A stretch of DNA of 64,000 bases, taken from Dama dama (lineage: Eukaryota; Chordata; Mammalia; Artiodactyla; Cervidae). The stretch is from positions 42,501,501 to 42,565,500 of the forward strand of contig NC_083710.1 in assembly GCF_033118175.1 (NCBI RefSeq), in the 5' to 3' direction. Positions within the stretch are counted from its first letter, which is position 1. Each line of letters begins with the position of its first letter. The notes beneath the pieces were generated by a model. The model was not told the DNA's origin. It did no database searches and saw only the letters and a list, made by a program, of their open reading frames with translations. The position numbers and the translations under genes were made by a program. Positions 34,274-45,325 of this stretch are shown one piece after another.

Positions 34274-34499
34274 ATACTAGACCATAGTGAAAGGTTACAT
34301 TCCTGTAGCAGTCTTAGTAAATATTATTTGTAATACATAAACAGTTGCACAGGAATTATAATAAACAGGTACAGTTCCATAAAGTAATATAAATAAATAT
34401 ATTATTCTCAACAAGTCAAATCTATATTTTTCAGATAAGAAAACAGTAAAAGTCCATACTTTCTGTGTGGATATCTACTGGCCTTGCAAATGTAATAAC

Positions 34500-34835
34500 T
34501 CAGAAAGTGACTATATTTGAGATAGGGATTTAAATCATTAAAGTAGATCTTAGTCTAATCTGACTAGTGTCCTTGTAAGAAGAGGAGACTAGGACAGACA
34601 GAGAGGCACCAATGATGCATGTATACACAGTACAGGCCTTGTGGGGGCACCCCCAAAAGGTGACCTTCTGTAGGCCAAGAGAGATATCTCAGGAGAAACC
34701 AAATTGTCTAGCATGCTGATCTTGAACATTTAGACTGCTGAACTGTAAAAACATAAATTTCTGTTGTTCAAGCTACCCATTCTGCTTTATTTTGCTATGG
34801 CAGCCCTTGCTGGCTAACACATTCCAAACTAATGC
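34500..34835 (+). mobile_element. Solo mammalian LTR (ERVL/MaLR-type)
   Basis: Phrases in order: 'gtgactatatttgagatagg', 'gactagtgtccttgtaagaag', 'gtaggccaagagagatatctc', 'ataaatttctgttgttcaag', 'gctatggcagcccttgctggc'. These match a common ancient mammalian LTR. A related copy lies at 46300-46690. The 5' part is missing. Confidence 0.6.
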
Positions 34836-34870
34836 ATACCAAGGAGACAATGACAACAATCTTAAAATAG

Positions 34871-34896
34871 AAAACAAACAAACAAACAAACAAACA
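34871..34896. repeat. (AAAC)n microsatellite
   Basis: About six AAAC units, following the LTR remnant. Confidence 0.9.
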
Positions 34897-36824
34897 ACAA
34901 TAAAACCCCAGCACGTTTTTCATCTTTTAAAAAATGAAAGAAAAAAATAACTGTTGATGCTATATTTTTTCAGGAAAAGTTTTATAAATAGTGCATAAGT
35001 TAGATCTATCCTTAATAGTGTTAGTGCTGTTTCCTCTCCCTCCGCCCTCTACCCTCTCTCATTTTACCTTAACACAAATCTACTCTGTCCTCTGTCTTAC
35101 AGAATCACCACCCTGAGTATATTACATAAAAATTAGGGAAAATGGTAACTGTATTTAATATATCTCTAAAGTATTTAGCAATAACATATGACAGTGAGGG
35201 AAGGAGACCCATTTTAAAGTCTATGCCAGAATACTAAAGCAAAAATAGACTGTATAAGGTGCAAAGTATTGCAAATTTCTTTATTAAATATCATTATAAA
35301 GACACCTTGATATTTGGTCTTTATGGTTAAATGATGAGCTCCAAGTTAAGAAATGTTGAAGTATTTTATGTCTCATAAACATGTATGTACTTCAACAGCT
35401 AAAAGCTTTCTTTATCTTCCAACCTGTATTATAACTGGCACTACTTAATCAATGGAAAATGAAAAACACATACTTCTAGGTATTGCTACTGAAAGCATTT
35501 TCCAAGGTTGATGATTTAATTTGTAAATGTGTAATTATTATTCAGATAAGCAAAAAAATATATTGTTGTCTATTAATACACTGCAAACCTAAAGCCCTTT
35601 GTTAAACTCTTTATTTCATTATATAATGAAATTATGAATTTCATTAATGAAAAATGAAAAAATCATTAAGATTTTTTTTAAATTCTTGATATGAAGGAAC
35701 AGGATTTTATGATCCTTAAAATGTAACAAGACACCTGTTGTATACAAAATTTAATTCCACTAGTCATGTATCACTTTTTAAGGTCCTTGGGCTACTATGG
35801 TAGCAGATATTGTATCTTGAAGTCATTGAGCAATATACCAGCTGACAAGCTAACTGAAAATTGAAAGACAATTTTCAATACCATGCTCTGACTAAATGCC
35901 AATTTAGAAATGAAATTTAACTTCTGGATTCGGTTTTCACTTCTAAAATTACATTCCAAAGTTTAATAGTAGAATGGAATTTTCTGTAAGTTTCACATTC
36001 TCAGGTTGAGGCTTAGGTAAAATCTGTTCCAAAAGAATGGACTCTGTTACTTAAAATGCAAAAATCATTTTTAAATCCGTACACAGACATTACAATTTTG
36101 AGGTAAGAAAAATTTTGGAACACTGAACTTACCAGTCATCAGGGTAAATAGGAACAGATTAGATGAAAAAAAAAACAGCTTCTACTGCTAAGGAAGGATG
36201 ACCTGTACCTAACTATACAGAACCCTAAGTGATTCATTTAACATGTATGGAAATCTATCTATCTCTCACTTGCCATGCTACCTGCTAGAGAATGCCGAGA
36301 CTCAGGCATTAACATCAAAGAGTTCATAAGCAATTGGGGAAGGAATAGAGGAAACAATGGCACCCCAGTGAAGTAACATATAGGCAAAGGGTGCAACTGA
36401 AGGTATTAGGAAAAATCTATTCCCATGAAAGGGTGTAGTTGAGAGGGGTAAGTCTTGATTTCTTGCAAGAGGTGACATGTAATAAGCTTTAAAAATGAGT
36501 AGAAAGTTAACTAGGCAAAGAATCATGTATAAAGACACAGAAGCTTACATACCATGGTCTGATAATTAGAATGCCCAACGTGGAGAGAGAAATAGTCAAC
36601 AGGAGAAATCATGCAGGTGTTTATTTGTGAAATCTACAGGAAATCACCAAATGGTAGGGTAATTTATGGTCAGGTATTATTGCTCAGTTTGCAACCATGC
36701 AACCAGGATGTAACTTCCTATAATAAGGAAGTTCTACTTTCAAATAGTGATTGAAACAGTCCTTTCTGTTTGGGGATACTTATAAAATGGTAATAGTAAA
36801 GTCTACCTAGTAGCTTCATTGTGA
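34897..36824. other. Unassigned AT-rich sequence
   Basis: About 1.9 kb without a recognised gene or repeat. It ends at the left target-site duplication of the large L1. Confidence 0.4.
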
Positions 36825-36831
36825 TAAAAAA

Positions 36832-37395
36832 TCAAATCAGGAAGAGAACAAAATGGCAGAGTGGTAACTGGATGTGGAATACATCTCTCTCCATGGATAC
36901 ATCAGATACACATCTTTTGACACAGAAGAGCTTCCAGAACACTCTCTGAGAGTGGGCAGGAAAAAAGAATATATAGAACCACACAAAACTTGGTAGGCCA
37001 TAGGAAGTAGAGGGAAAAAGAGGAGAGTTAGTAGAACTGGACCTGCCCTTGGTGGATGGTGGAAATGGAGCAGGGGTCTGATCCCTACCATCGGGGCAAT
37101 TCTTTGGGACAGAGGAGAAACATTTGAAGCTGCGAGTGAAGCAGCTGATGTGTGACAATCTAAATGGAATGAAAATCACACAGACAATCCTTGCTGCAGC
37201 CATATGTACTCTGGACAGGGACACGGGTCCCCTAGAAGGCACAGCAGCTGGGAGCTGGAGCATAGGGATTGTGGAGCAATCCCAGGGTGAAGTCTGCTGT
37301 TGACTATGGAGACATGGCCCAAGGGGACCTGAGGGAGAAGACTGTAGTAGGAAATGCCTGTGGAGGAAAACCAGGCAGCCATGGAGGCAAGGCAA
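36832..37395 (-). other. Antisense open frame in L1 5' UTR, 187 codons
   Basis: An uninterrupted minus-strand frame covers the first ~560 bp of the L1 5' UTR and ends at the element's 5' boundary. No domain is recognised; it has a hydrophobic, Phe/Ser/Pro-rich composition. Further antisense frames of 142 and 141 codons lie at 37726-38154 and 38323-38748. GC-rich sequence favours long chance frames, so coding status is doubtful. Confidence 0.25.
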
Positions 37396-37639
37396 TACTG
37401 AAGAGTCATATGTAAGGGTGGAGCCATCACTGTAGCCTCTCTCCTCACACTGTCAGCACTGGCAACTGAACAACAGAGGCTGGCCCTTTAAATTACCTGA
37501 TGTGCCAAACAACAGAGAAGAACCCCAGCCAGGGGAGCCCCTTAAGTGCCTGAATGGGTGGAACAACAAAGAAAGACTAGTCAAAGAGACCTTCTGATCA
37601 CCAGCTGACAGAAGCTAGAGAAACTCTGATTGGGCCACA

Positions 37640-38158
37640 GCTCCTGTGGCTGAGGCTGTCAGTGTCCCTATACACTTGGCACCTTCTGGGTTCCTGGGAC
37701 CCAACTAGCTGCCCCATGTTCATGCTCAATCCTCACTGGGGCAGAGCTGCCACAGGCTAGAAAAAGCCCTAGTAGCACCATATCTCCTGTGATGGTAGTT
37801 CCAGCACTCCTGTGTAGCCAGCATTGCCAGGGTCCCCATGATCCAAGCTACCGCACCACCTGCATGCATGATCCCCACTGGGACAGAGCTTCCAGATGCT
37901 AGAAAAAATCCTGCATCCATGCATGTGGGGTCACTTTGATTGACCATGTCTGACTCTTTGCAACCCTGTGGACTATGGCCTGCCAGGTTTATTTGTCCGT
38001 GGGATTCTCCAGGAAAGAATACAGGATTGGGTTGCCATGACCTTCTAGAGTACCATATTTCCTGCTTCCCTAGCTGCCAGCTCTCCTGAGTACCTGGTGA
38101 TGCCAGGGCCCCTGTGATCCAAGCAGCTGCAACACCTCCACATCTGGTCCTCACTGGG
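37640..38158 (+). repeat. Tandem monomers in the L1 5' UTR (~142-bp period)
   Basis: The marker CCTCACTGGG or CCCCACTGGG occurs at 37731, 37873 and 38149. Spacing is 142 and 276 bases; the second unit is longer by about 134 bases because it contains a Bov-A-like segment. Shared blocks include 'accatat(c/t)tcctg', 'gccagggtcccc' or 'gccagggcccct', and 'atccaagc'. A more diverged partial unit precedes 37731. Confidence 0.8.
37922..38055 (-). mobile_element. Bov-A-like segment within an L1 5' UTR monomer
   Basis: 'catgtctgactctttgcaac', 'tgtggactatggcctgccagg', 'gtgggattctccagg' and 'gggttgccatgaccttct' give one Bov-A unit in reverse orientation. It sits inside the second monomer. I cannot tell whether it is a private insertion or a fixed part of this L1 subfamily's 5' UTR. 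Confidence 0.8.
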
Positions 38159-39170
38159 GCAGACCTGAGTCTTCCACAGCAGCCTCAGGAACAAAACCTA
38201 TGGATGACTCACATGCAGAGATAGAGATAAAACCATAATTGAAACCCAGAGGCAGTGTGGCTAAGGAAGAGGACCCAAAACCTTCCCACCAGCTGAACAA
38301 GCTGCATATTAAATCCATACAATCAACTAGGCAGACTCTGCCTATTAAATATATAAAAGGAGAGTTCCCACAAAAGAAAATGAGCTAGTTCTGACAGCTG
38401 TGGACACTGGAGGCAAGAACACACAGGAGTAGGACCAGATAAGAGTCTGAGTTGTCCCCATAGCAGGTCCAAAGACCAGCACAGTGTTGGAGGGCATCCT
38501 AGAAAGGCAAGGTGGACTGTGACACCCAGTGAGGAAAAGGACACTGATAGCAGAGAATCAAGAAAAACATTTATTATTTTTACATTTTGACATGTTCTGA
38601 AGTTGCTTATGGATTTTTCTTTCTTTCTTTTTCTCCTTTTTTTTTTTTTCCCTCTGTTGTTGTAGTTGCTGGTTTTATTAGTATTACTAAATATATTTAA
38701 GCTTTTGAGAATTTTTTTAAAATCACACATTCTATTTCTTTCACACATTCTATTTCTTTTGTGGTTCTGTGGGGTTTTCCTTTTTTTCTTTTTTTAATTT
38801 CAATTTTAGTTTTTTTTTAATTTTAATTAATTTTCTACATTCATTCTTTTGTTTGCTTTTCCTAGTGTTCTTTTTGCATTGCAGTTAATCTTTAATATAC
38901 ATAAATCTTTTTTATCTACCTCTATTTAATATTGCCTTTTTATTCTTCCCCTCTTTCATTGCTTTTGTTAATTTCTTTTCACTGTGTTTTTTGGTTTGCT
39001 TTCTTTTCATTGCTTTACTCCCCAGTTGGCACCTTGCTTTAGTTTTGCTTCCCAGGTTGTATTTTAGTTAGCTTTGTTTTTAACTGGTGGATATCATTTT
39101 TGGTTTCCTTTGTTTGCTGGGTCAACCTATTGTAGTTTATTGTTGTTGATCTGTTTTGGTTTTGCTTATG

Positions 39171-39173
<3 letters not shown>

Positions 39174-39219
<46 letters not shown>

Positions 39220-39238
39220 GCATGTGTGTGTGTGTGTA
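39174..39238. repeat. (AT)n and (TG)n compound microsatellite
   Basis: About 20 AT units followed by CATATGCA and eight TG units, in the T-rich leader of the L1. Confidence 0.9.
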
Positions 39239-39998
39239 TTCCTTTATTTTAGTTATTATTTGACTGCTTTTGTAATAGCCATTTGCCTGGGGTATGGTTT
39301 TTGTTTCTTATTTTTGGTATTTGTTTCAATCCCATTTAGTGCCATTACAAGCCATGCATGGACCCTCCATTCCTGAGCCACAGATCAATTCCTGAGCCTT
39401 TGGAGTGGGAGTGCTGACTCCAAGACCCCAGACCACCAGAAAACTCCTAACCCTAGGGAGTATTAATTAGTGAGCACTCCCACAAGGGCAACCACTTGTA
39501 TACAAAACCAGACATCAGCCAACTACCAGCAGCATCCTGTGCAGGATACCTCATCCAAACAAGAAAAATAAAAACCCAGTCATCAACAGACAGGATTAAC
39601 ACCTCACTCAACACTGCCCATCAGAGGAAAAAAGAGAAAAAGAAGAAAAACTCAATTCCTTCCACCAGAACACAAGCACAAGTCACACACTTCATGAAGA
39701 TTACACATATCACTAGACATATCTTATGAGGGCTGAAACCAAAAGGAAGAAAGAATTCAACCTTGAAGCCTGGGAAAGGAAAGATCAAACACAATAAATA
39801 AAATTTAAAAAAGCAAATTAAAAAATTTAAAAAATATTTTAAAAAAAGCAAAGGCAGAGAAACACTGTGCACATGAAGGAACAACCTAGAAACATATAAG
39901 TCCAAATAAATGAATAGGAAATAGGCAAACTACCTGAAAAAAGCATTCAGAATAATGATAGTAAGTATGATCTGAAACTGAAAAGAAGAATGTAGAAA

Positions 39999-40724
39999 AT
40001 GAAAGAATCAGTTAAAAAAGACCTTGAAGAAATAAAGAATAAACAAATAGAGACAAAAGATACAATTACTGAAATTAAAAATACTCTAGAAGGAATCAAT
40101 AGCAGAATACCTGAAACAGAACAGATAAGTGATCTTAAAGATAAAATGGTGGAAAGAAATACTGAAGAACAGAAAGTAAAAAAAATGAAAATCGCTGAGG
40201 ATAGTTTCAGAGACCTCCAGGACAATATTAAATGCACCAAAATTCAAATTATAGGAGTCCCAGAAGAAGAAGAGAAAAAGAAAGGCACTGAGAAAATTTT
40301 TTAAGAAATTATAGTTGTAAATTTCCCCAGTATGGGAAAAGAACTAGCCAATCAAGTCCAAGAAGCACAAAGAGTACCATACAGGATAAAACCAAAGAGA
40401 AACATGCCAATATAAATACTAATCAAACTAACAAAAATTAAACAAAAAGGAAGAAATTAAAAGCAGCACAGGAAAAGCAACATACAAGGGAAAACCCATA
40501 TGCTTAACAGCTCATCTCTCAGCAGAAACTCTGCAGGCCAGAAGGAAAGACAGGATATATTTAAAGTACAGAAAGGGAAAAATCTACATCTAAGATTAGT
40601 CTATCCTGCAAGGATCTCATTCAAAATTGATGGAGAAATCAAGAGCTTTACAGACAAGCAAAAGTTAAGAGAATTTAGTATCACCAACCCAATTTTACAT
40701 CAAATGTTAAAAGGATTTATATAG
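39999..40724 (+). pseudogene. L1 ORF1 (RNA-binding chaperone) remnant
   Basis: ORF1p is the trimeric nucleic-acid chaperone of L1. The first frame (39999-40304, 101 residues) shows a charged helical, coiled-coil-like region and then the start of the RRM (IQIIGVPEEEEKKKGTEKIF). It stops where the family continues. The remainder up to ~40500 is out of frame. A second frame (40500-40724) holds the C-terminal domain, with YPARISFKIDGEIKSFTDKQ near residues 36-55. Stops between the parts make it non-functional. Confidence 0.85.
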
Positions 40725-40739
40725 TTAGGAAATACAAGA

Positions 40740-43176
40740 GAAAAAATAGGCCTACAAAAACAAACCCCAAACAATTAAGAAAATGACAATAGAAATATAT
40801 ATATATAACTTTAAATGTAAATGGATTAAATGCTCCAACCAAAGGACATAGACTGACTGAATGGATACAAAAACAAGACATATATATATATATATCCTGT
40901 GTACAAGAAACCCACTTCAGACTTAAAGACACATCTAAAAACTAGGCAAAAACAACACAAAAAAAGGAAACTTACAGGCTGATAACACTGATGAACATAG
41001 ATGTGAAAATCCTCAAAAAAATTCTAGTGAACAAAATTCAACAACACATTAAAAAAACTCATACACTATAATCAAGTTGGGTTTACCCCAGGAATGCAAG
41101 GATTCTTCAACATACACAAATTGGTCAATGTGATACACCATATTAACAAATTGAAAGATAAAATCCATATGATAATTTCAATAGATGCAGAAAAAAGCCT
41201 TTGACAAAATTCAGCACCCATTTATGATTCCAACTCTTCAAAAGATGGGCATAGAAGGAACCTATCTCAATATAGTAAAGGCTGTATATGATACGCCCTC
41301 AGCAAACATTATCCTTAATGGTGAAAAACTGAAAGGATTACCTCTGAAATCAGGAACAAGACAAGGATGCCCACTCTCACCACTACTATTCAACACAGTA
41401 TTGGAAGTGCTAGCTATGGCAATCAGAGAAGAAAAAGAAATAAAAGGAATCCAGATCAGAAAAGAAGACATGAAATTCTGTTATTTGCAGATGGCATACT
41501 ACTATAAGTAGAAAACCCTGTACTATCAAACAATTAATAGATCTAATCAGTGAATTCAGCAAAATTGCAGGATACAAAATCAATACACAAAAATCACTTG
41601 CATTTCTAATTTTTATATACTAACAATGAAAAATCAGAAAGAGAAATTAAGGAATCAATCCCATTCACTGTCAGGAAGCATTTAACAGGAGGCTTCCAGT
41701 GTGCTGTTTTGGATCTGTCAGGAATCCTTTGGTCCTTATTAATTCCTGAATACTCAGGAATTAAGAGGAGAGGCACACCTTTCCTGGGGCTGAGGTATCC
41801 AGACATATCCTTTGTTAGTTTTTCATTATGGTGATAAGTACCCTCTTCTCTCTTTAATAGGGATCGCCTTGTGTTCCATAAGTTTGAATTTTAATCTTTA
41901 TCTTTGCTGAGAATAATTACCTTGTAAGACAGTATATATGCCCACACCATGTTGATTAAAACACCTTTGCTCCATCAGAGCTTTGGTTCCCGTGTCTTTC
42001 TTTCTTTCTTTCTCTTCCTCTCTTTATCTCTCTATTTCTGGCTGATTCCCTGGAACGTGAAAGCTGGCTGCATAACCCAGAGAATATTAGCCTCTTTCCT
42101 TCTTTCACTTTCTCATCGTCGACTCTGGACCACCAGGTTCCGGTCCATTAAAGGACCAACCATTCACCATTTCAACAAAAAGAATAAAATATCTAGAAAT
42201 AAATTTACCTAAGGAGACAAAAGAATTGGATACAGAAAGTTATAAGACACTGATGAAAGAAATCAAAGATGACATAAACAGATGGAGAGATATTACATGT
42301 AACTGGGTAGGAAGAATCAATATTGTGAAAATGACTATATCACCAAATGCAATCTACAGATTCAATCTGATTCCTATCAAATTACCAATGGCGTTTTTCA
42401 CAGAACTAGAACAAAAAAATTCCACGATTCATATGGGAACACAAAAGACCCTAAATAACCAAAGCAATCTCGAGAACAAAGAATGGAACTGGGAGAAATC
42501 AACTTTCCTGACTTCAGTCTATACTACAAAGCTACAGTCATCAGGACAATATGGTACTGGCATAAAAACAGAAATATAGACCAATGGAACAAGATAGAAA
42601 GCACAGGATAAACCCACACACCTTTGGTTACCTTATTTTTGACAAAGGAGGCAAGAATATATAATGGGGCAAATACAACCACTTCAATAAGTGGTGATGG
42701 GAAACTTGGAGAGCTACTTGTAGAAGAATGAAATAAGAACACTTTCTAACACCATTCACAAAGATAAATTTAAAATGGATTAAAAACCTAAATGTAAGGT
42801 CAGAAACTATAAAACTCTTAGAGGAAACATAAGCAGAGCACTTGACTTAAAGCAAAGCAAGATCTTCTATGATCCGCCTACTAGAGTAAAGGAAATAAAA
42901 GTGAAAATAAGCAAGTGGGACCTAATTAAACATAAAACTTTTGCAAAGCAAAGGAAGCTATAAAAGGTGATAGAAAACACAACCCTCAGGATAAGAGAAA
43001 ATAATAGCAAATGACAATGGCAAAGGCTTAATTTCCAAAATATGCAAGCAGCTCATACAAATCAATACCAGAAAGCAACCCATACAAAAAGCGGGCAGAA
43101 ATCTTAAACAAACATTTCTACAAAGACATATAGATGGTTAACAAACACATAAAAAGAAACTCAACATCACTCATTA
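40740..43176 (+). pseudogene. L1 ORF2 (endonuclease/RT), internally deleted and interrupted
   Basis: Begins with the ORF2 start region (about 40783, 'acaatagaa' then 'actttaaatgtaaatgg') and the endonuclease phrase 'gtgtacaagaaacccac' (40901). Near 40945-40970 it jumps to RT-upstream sequence ('ggctgataacactgatgaac'), so most of the endonuclease and linker is deleted. RT motif A is frameshifted by an extra A near 41193. Motif B region SGTRQGCPLSPLLF is intact in the frame 41185-41511. Motif C reads FADG, losing the second catalytic aspartate. The LTR insertion (41669-42162) follows, then the thumb and post-RT region up to the BovB insertion at 43177. Confidence 0.88.
41669..42162 (+). mobile_element. 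Solo ERV LTR inserted in L1 ORF2
   Basis: A 494-bp LTR with canonical ends TGTCAGG...CCAACCA. TTCAC is duplicated on both sides (41664-41668 and 42163-42167). The adjacent A makes a 6-bp reading (ATTCAC) possible if the LTR end were one base shorter. A TATATAT at 41933-41939 and an ATTAAA at 41955-41960 suggest promoter and polyadenylation signals in + orientation. A pyrimidine-rich (TTTC)n stretch follows. No internal retroviral genes remain, so it arose by LTR-LTR recombination. The layout suggests a ruminant ERV, possibly class II, but the class is not proven. Confidence 0.88.
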
Positions 43177-45325
43177 TTCAGTTCAGTGCAGTCGCTCAGT
43201 CATGTCCGACTGTTTGCGATCCCATGGACTGTAGCACGCCAGGCTTCCCTGTCCATCAACAACTCCCAGAGCCTACTCAACCTTGAGCCCTTCACACTGG
43301 TGATACCATCCAACCATCTCATCCTCTGTCATCCCCTGTTCCTCCCACCTTCAATCTTTTCCATCATCAGGGTCTTTTCCAATGAGTCTGTTTTTTGCAT
43401 CAGGTAGCCAAAGTATTGGAGTTTCAGGTTCATCAGTTCTTCCAATGAATATTCATGACTGGTTTCCTGTAGGATTGACTGGTTGGATCTCCTTACTGTC
43501 CAAGGGATGCTCAAGAGCTTTCTCCAACACCACAGTTTAAAAGCATCATTTTTTGGTGCTCAGATTTCTTATTAGTCCAACTCTCACATCCATATATGAC
43601 TACTGGAAAAATCATAGCTTTGACTAGATGGACCTATGTTGGCAAAATAATGTCTCTGCTTTTTAATATGCTGTCTAGGTTGGTCATAACTTTTCTTCCA
43701 AGAAGCAAGTGTCTTTTAATTTTATGGCTGCAGTCACCACCTGCAGTGATTTTGGAGTGGAGTCCAAGAAAATAAAGTCTGTCACTATTTCCATTGTTTC
43801 CCCACCTATTTGCCATGAAGTGATGGGGCCAGATGCCATGATCTTAGTTTCCTGAATGTTGAGTTTTAAGCCAACTTTTTCACTCTCCTTTTTCACTTTC
43901 ATCAAGAGACTCTTTAGTTCTTCTTCACTTTCTGCCATAAGGGTGGTGTCATCTGTGTATATAAAGTTATTGATACTTCTCCTGGCAATCTTGATTTTAT
44001 CTTGTGCTTCACCCAGTCCAGAATTTCATGTGACATATCTGAATATAAGTTAAATAAGCATGGTGACAATATACAGCCTTGACGTACTCCTTTTCCAATT
44101 TGGAACCAGTCTGTTTTTTCATGTCCAGTGCTAACTGTTGCTTCTTGACCACCATACAGATTTCTTAGGAAGCAGGTCAGGTGGTCTGGTATCCCCATCT
44201 CTTGAAGAATTTTCCGCTATTTGTTTTGATCCACTCAGTCAAAGTCTTTGGTGTAGTCAATAAAGCAAAAGTAGTTGCTTTTCTGGAATGCTCTTGCTTT
44301 TTGATGATACAGCAACAAAACAATAGTCTCTACAGACGGACGTCACCAGATGGTCAATATTGAAATCCGATTGGCTTTGTTTTTTTTTTTTTTTTCCAGT
44401 CAAAGATGGAGAAGCTCTATACAGTCAGCAAAAACAATACAAGGAGCTGACTGTGGCTCAGATCATGAACTCCTTATTGCCAAATTCAGACTTAAATTGA
44501 TGAAAGTAAGGAAAACCACTAGACCATTCAAGTATGACCTAAATCAAATCCCTTATGATTATACAGTGGAATTGACAAAAGATTCAAGGGATTAGATCTG
44601 ACAGAGTACCTGAAGAATGACCTATGGAGGCAGTGGTCAAGACCATCTCCAAGAAAAAGAAAGGTAAAAAAAGGCAAAATCATTGTTTGACAAGGCCTTA
44701 CAAATAGCTGAGAGAATAAGTGAAGCTAAAGGCAAAGAAGAAGAAGAAAAAAAAAAAAAAGAAAAGAAAAAAAAAAAAACATTTGAATTAAGAGTTCCAA
44801 AGAATAGCAATATCCTTCAATAAAAAATAATTTTAAAAAAGCCTTCCACAGTGATCAATGCAAAGAAATAGAGGAAGACAATAGAGTGGGAAAGACTAGA
44901 GATCTCTTCAAGAAAATTAGAGATACCAAAGGAACATTTCATGCAAAGATGAGCACAATAAAGGACAGAAATGGTATGGACCTAACAGAAGCAGAAGATA
45001 TTAAGGAGAGATGGCAAGAATACACAGAAGAACTATACAAAAAAGATCTTCGTGACCCAGATAATCAGGATTGTATGATCACTTACCTAGAATCGGACAT
45101 CCTGGCATGCAATTTCAAGTGGGCCTTAGGAAGCATCACTATGAACACTACGAAAGCTACGAGAGGTGATGGAATTCCAGCTGAGCTATTTCAAAGCCTT
45201 AAAGATGATGCTGTGAAAGTGCTGCACTCAATATACCAACGAATTTGGAAAACGCAGCAGTGGCCAAAGACTGGAAAAGGTCAGTTTTCATTCCAATCCC
45301 AAAGAAAGGCAATGACAAATAATGT
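43177..45325 (-). mobile_element. 5'-inverted BovB LINE inside L1, perfect 10-bp TSD
   Basis: TCACTCATTA at 43167-43176 and 45326-45335 brackets one BovB insertion. 43177 to ~44305 is BovB in reverse orientation, from the 3' end up to just before RT motif A. About 44306-45325 is the upstream BovB part (endonuclease C-terminus, linker, pre-RT) in forward orientation, ending at 'ggcaatgacaaataatg'. Together they cover BovB with a gap of roughly 150 bp between breakpoints. This is the layout of a twin-primed insertion. The motif C codons on the minus strand (about 43948-43959) read YTDD, with alanine replaced. Confidence 0.92.
44886..45309 (+). pseudogene. BovB linker and RT N-terminal fragment (inverted segment)
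   Basis: MGKTRDLFKKIRDTKGTFH at residues 1-19, WQEYTEELYKKDL near residues 43-55 and GDGIPAELFQSLKDD near 93-107. A one-base deletion in 'tggccaaagactggaaaagg' (45261-45280) shifts the frame just before the RT core. The open frame continues past the BovB end into L1 sequence and stops at 45419. Confidence 0.82.

Larger units (their letters stand above)
36839..39980 (+). promoter_or_regulatory. L1 5' UTR / internal promoter region
   Basis: GC-rich first ~1.7 kb, unlike the AT-rich surroundings, followed by a T-rich segment (38575-39060) and the ORF1 leader. L1 5' UTRs carry an internal Pol II promoter. Tandem units at about 37640-38148 resemble promoter monomers. No binding sites were assigned. 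Confidence 0.6.
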
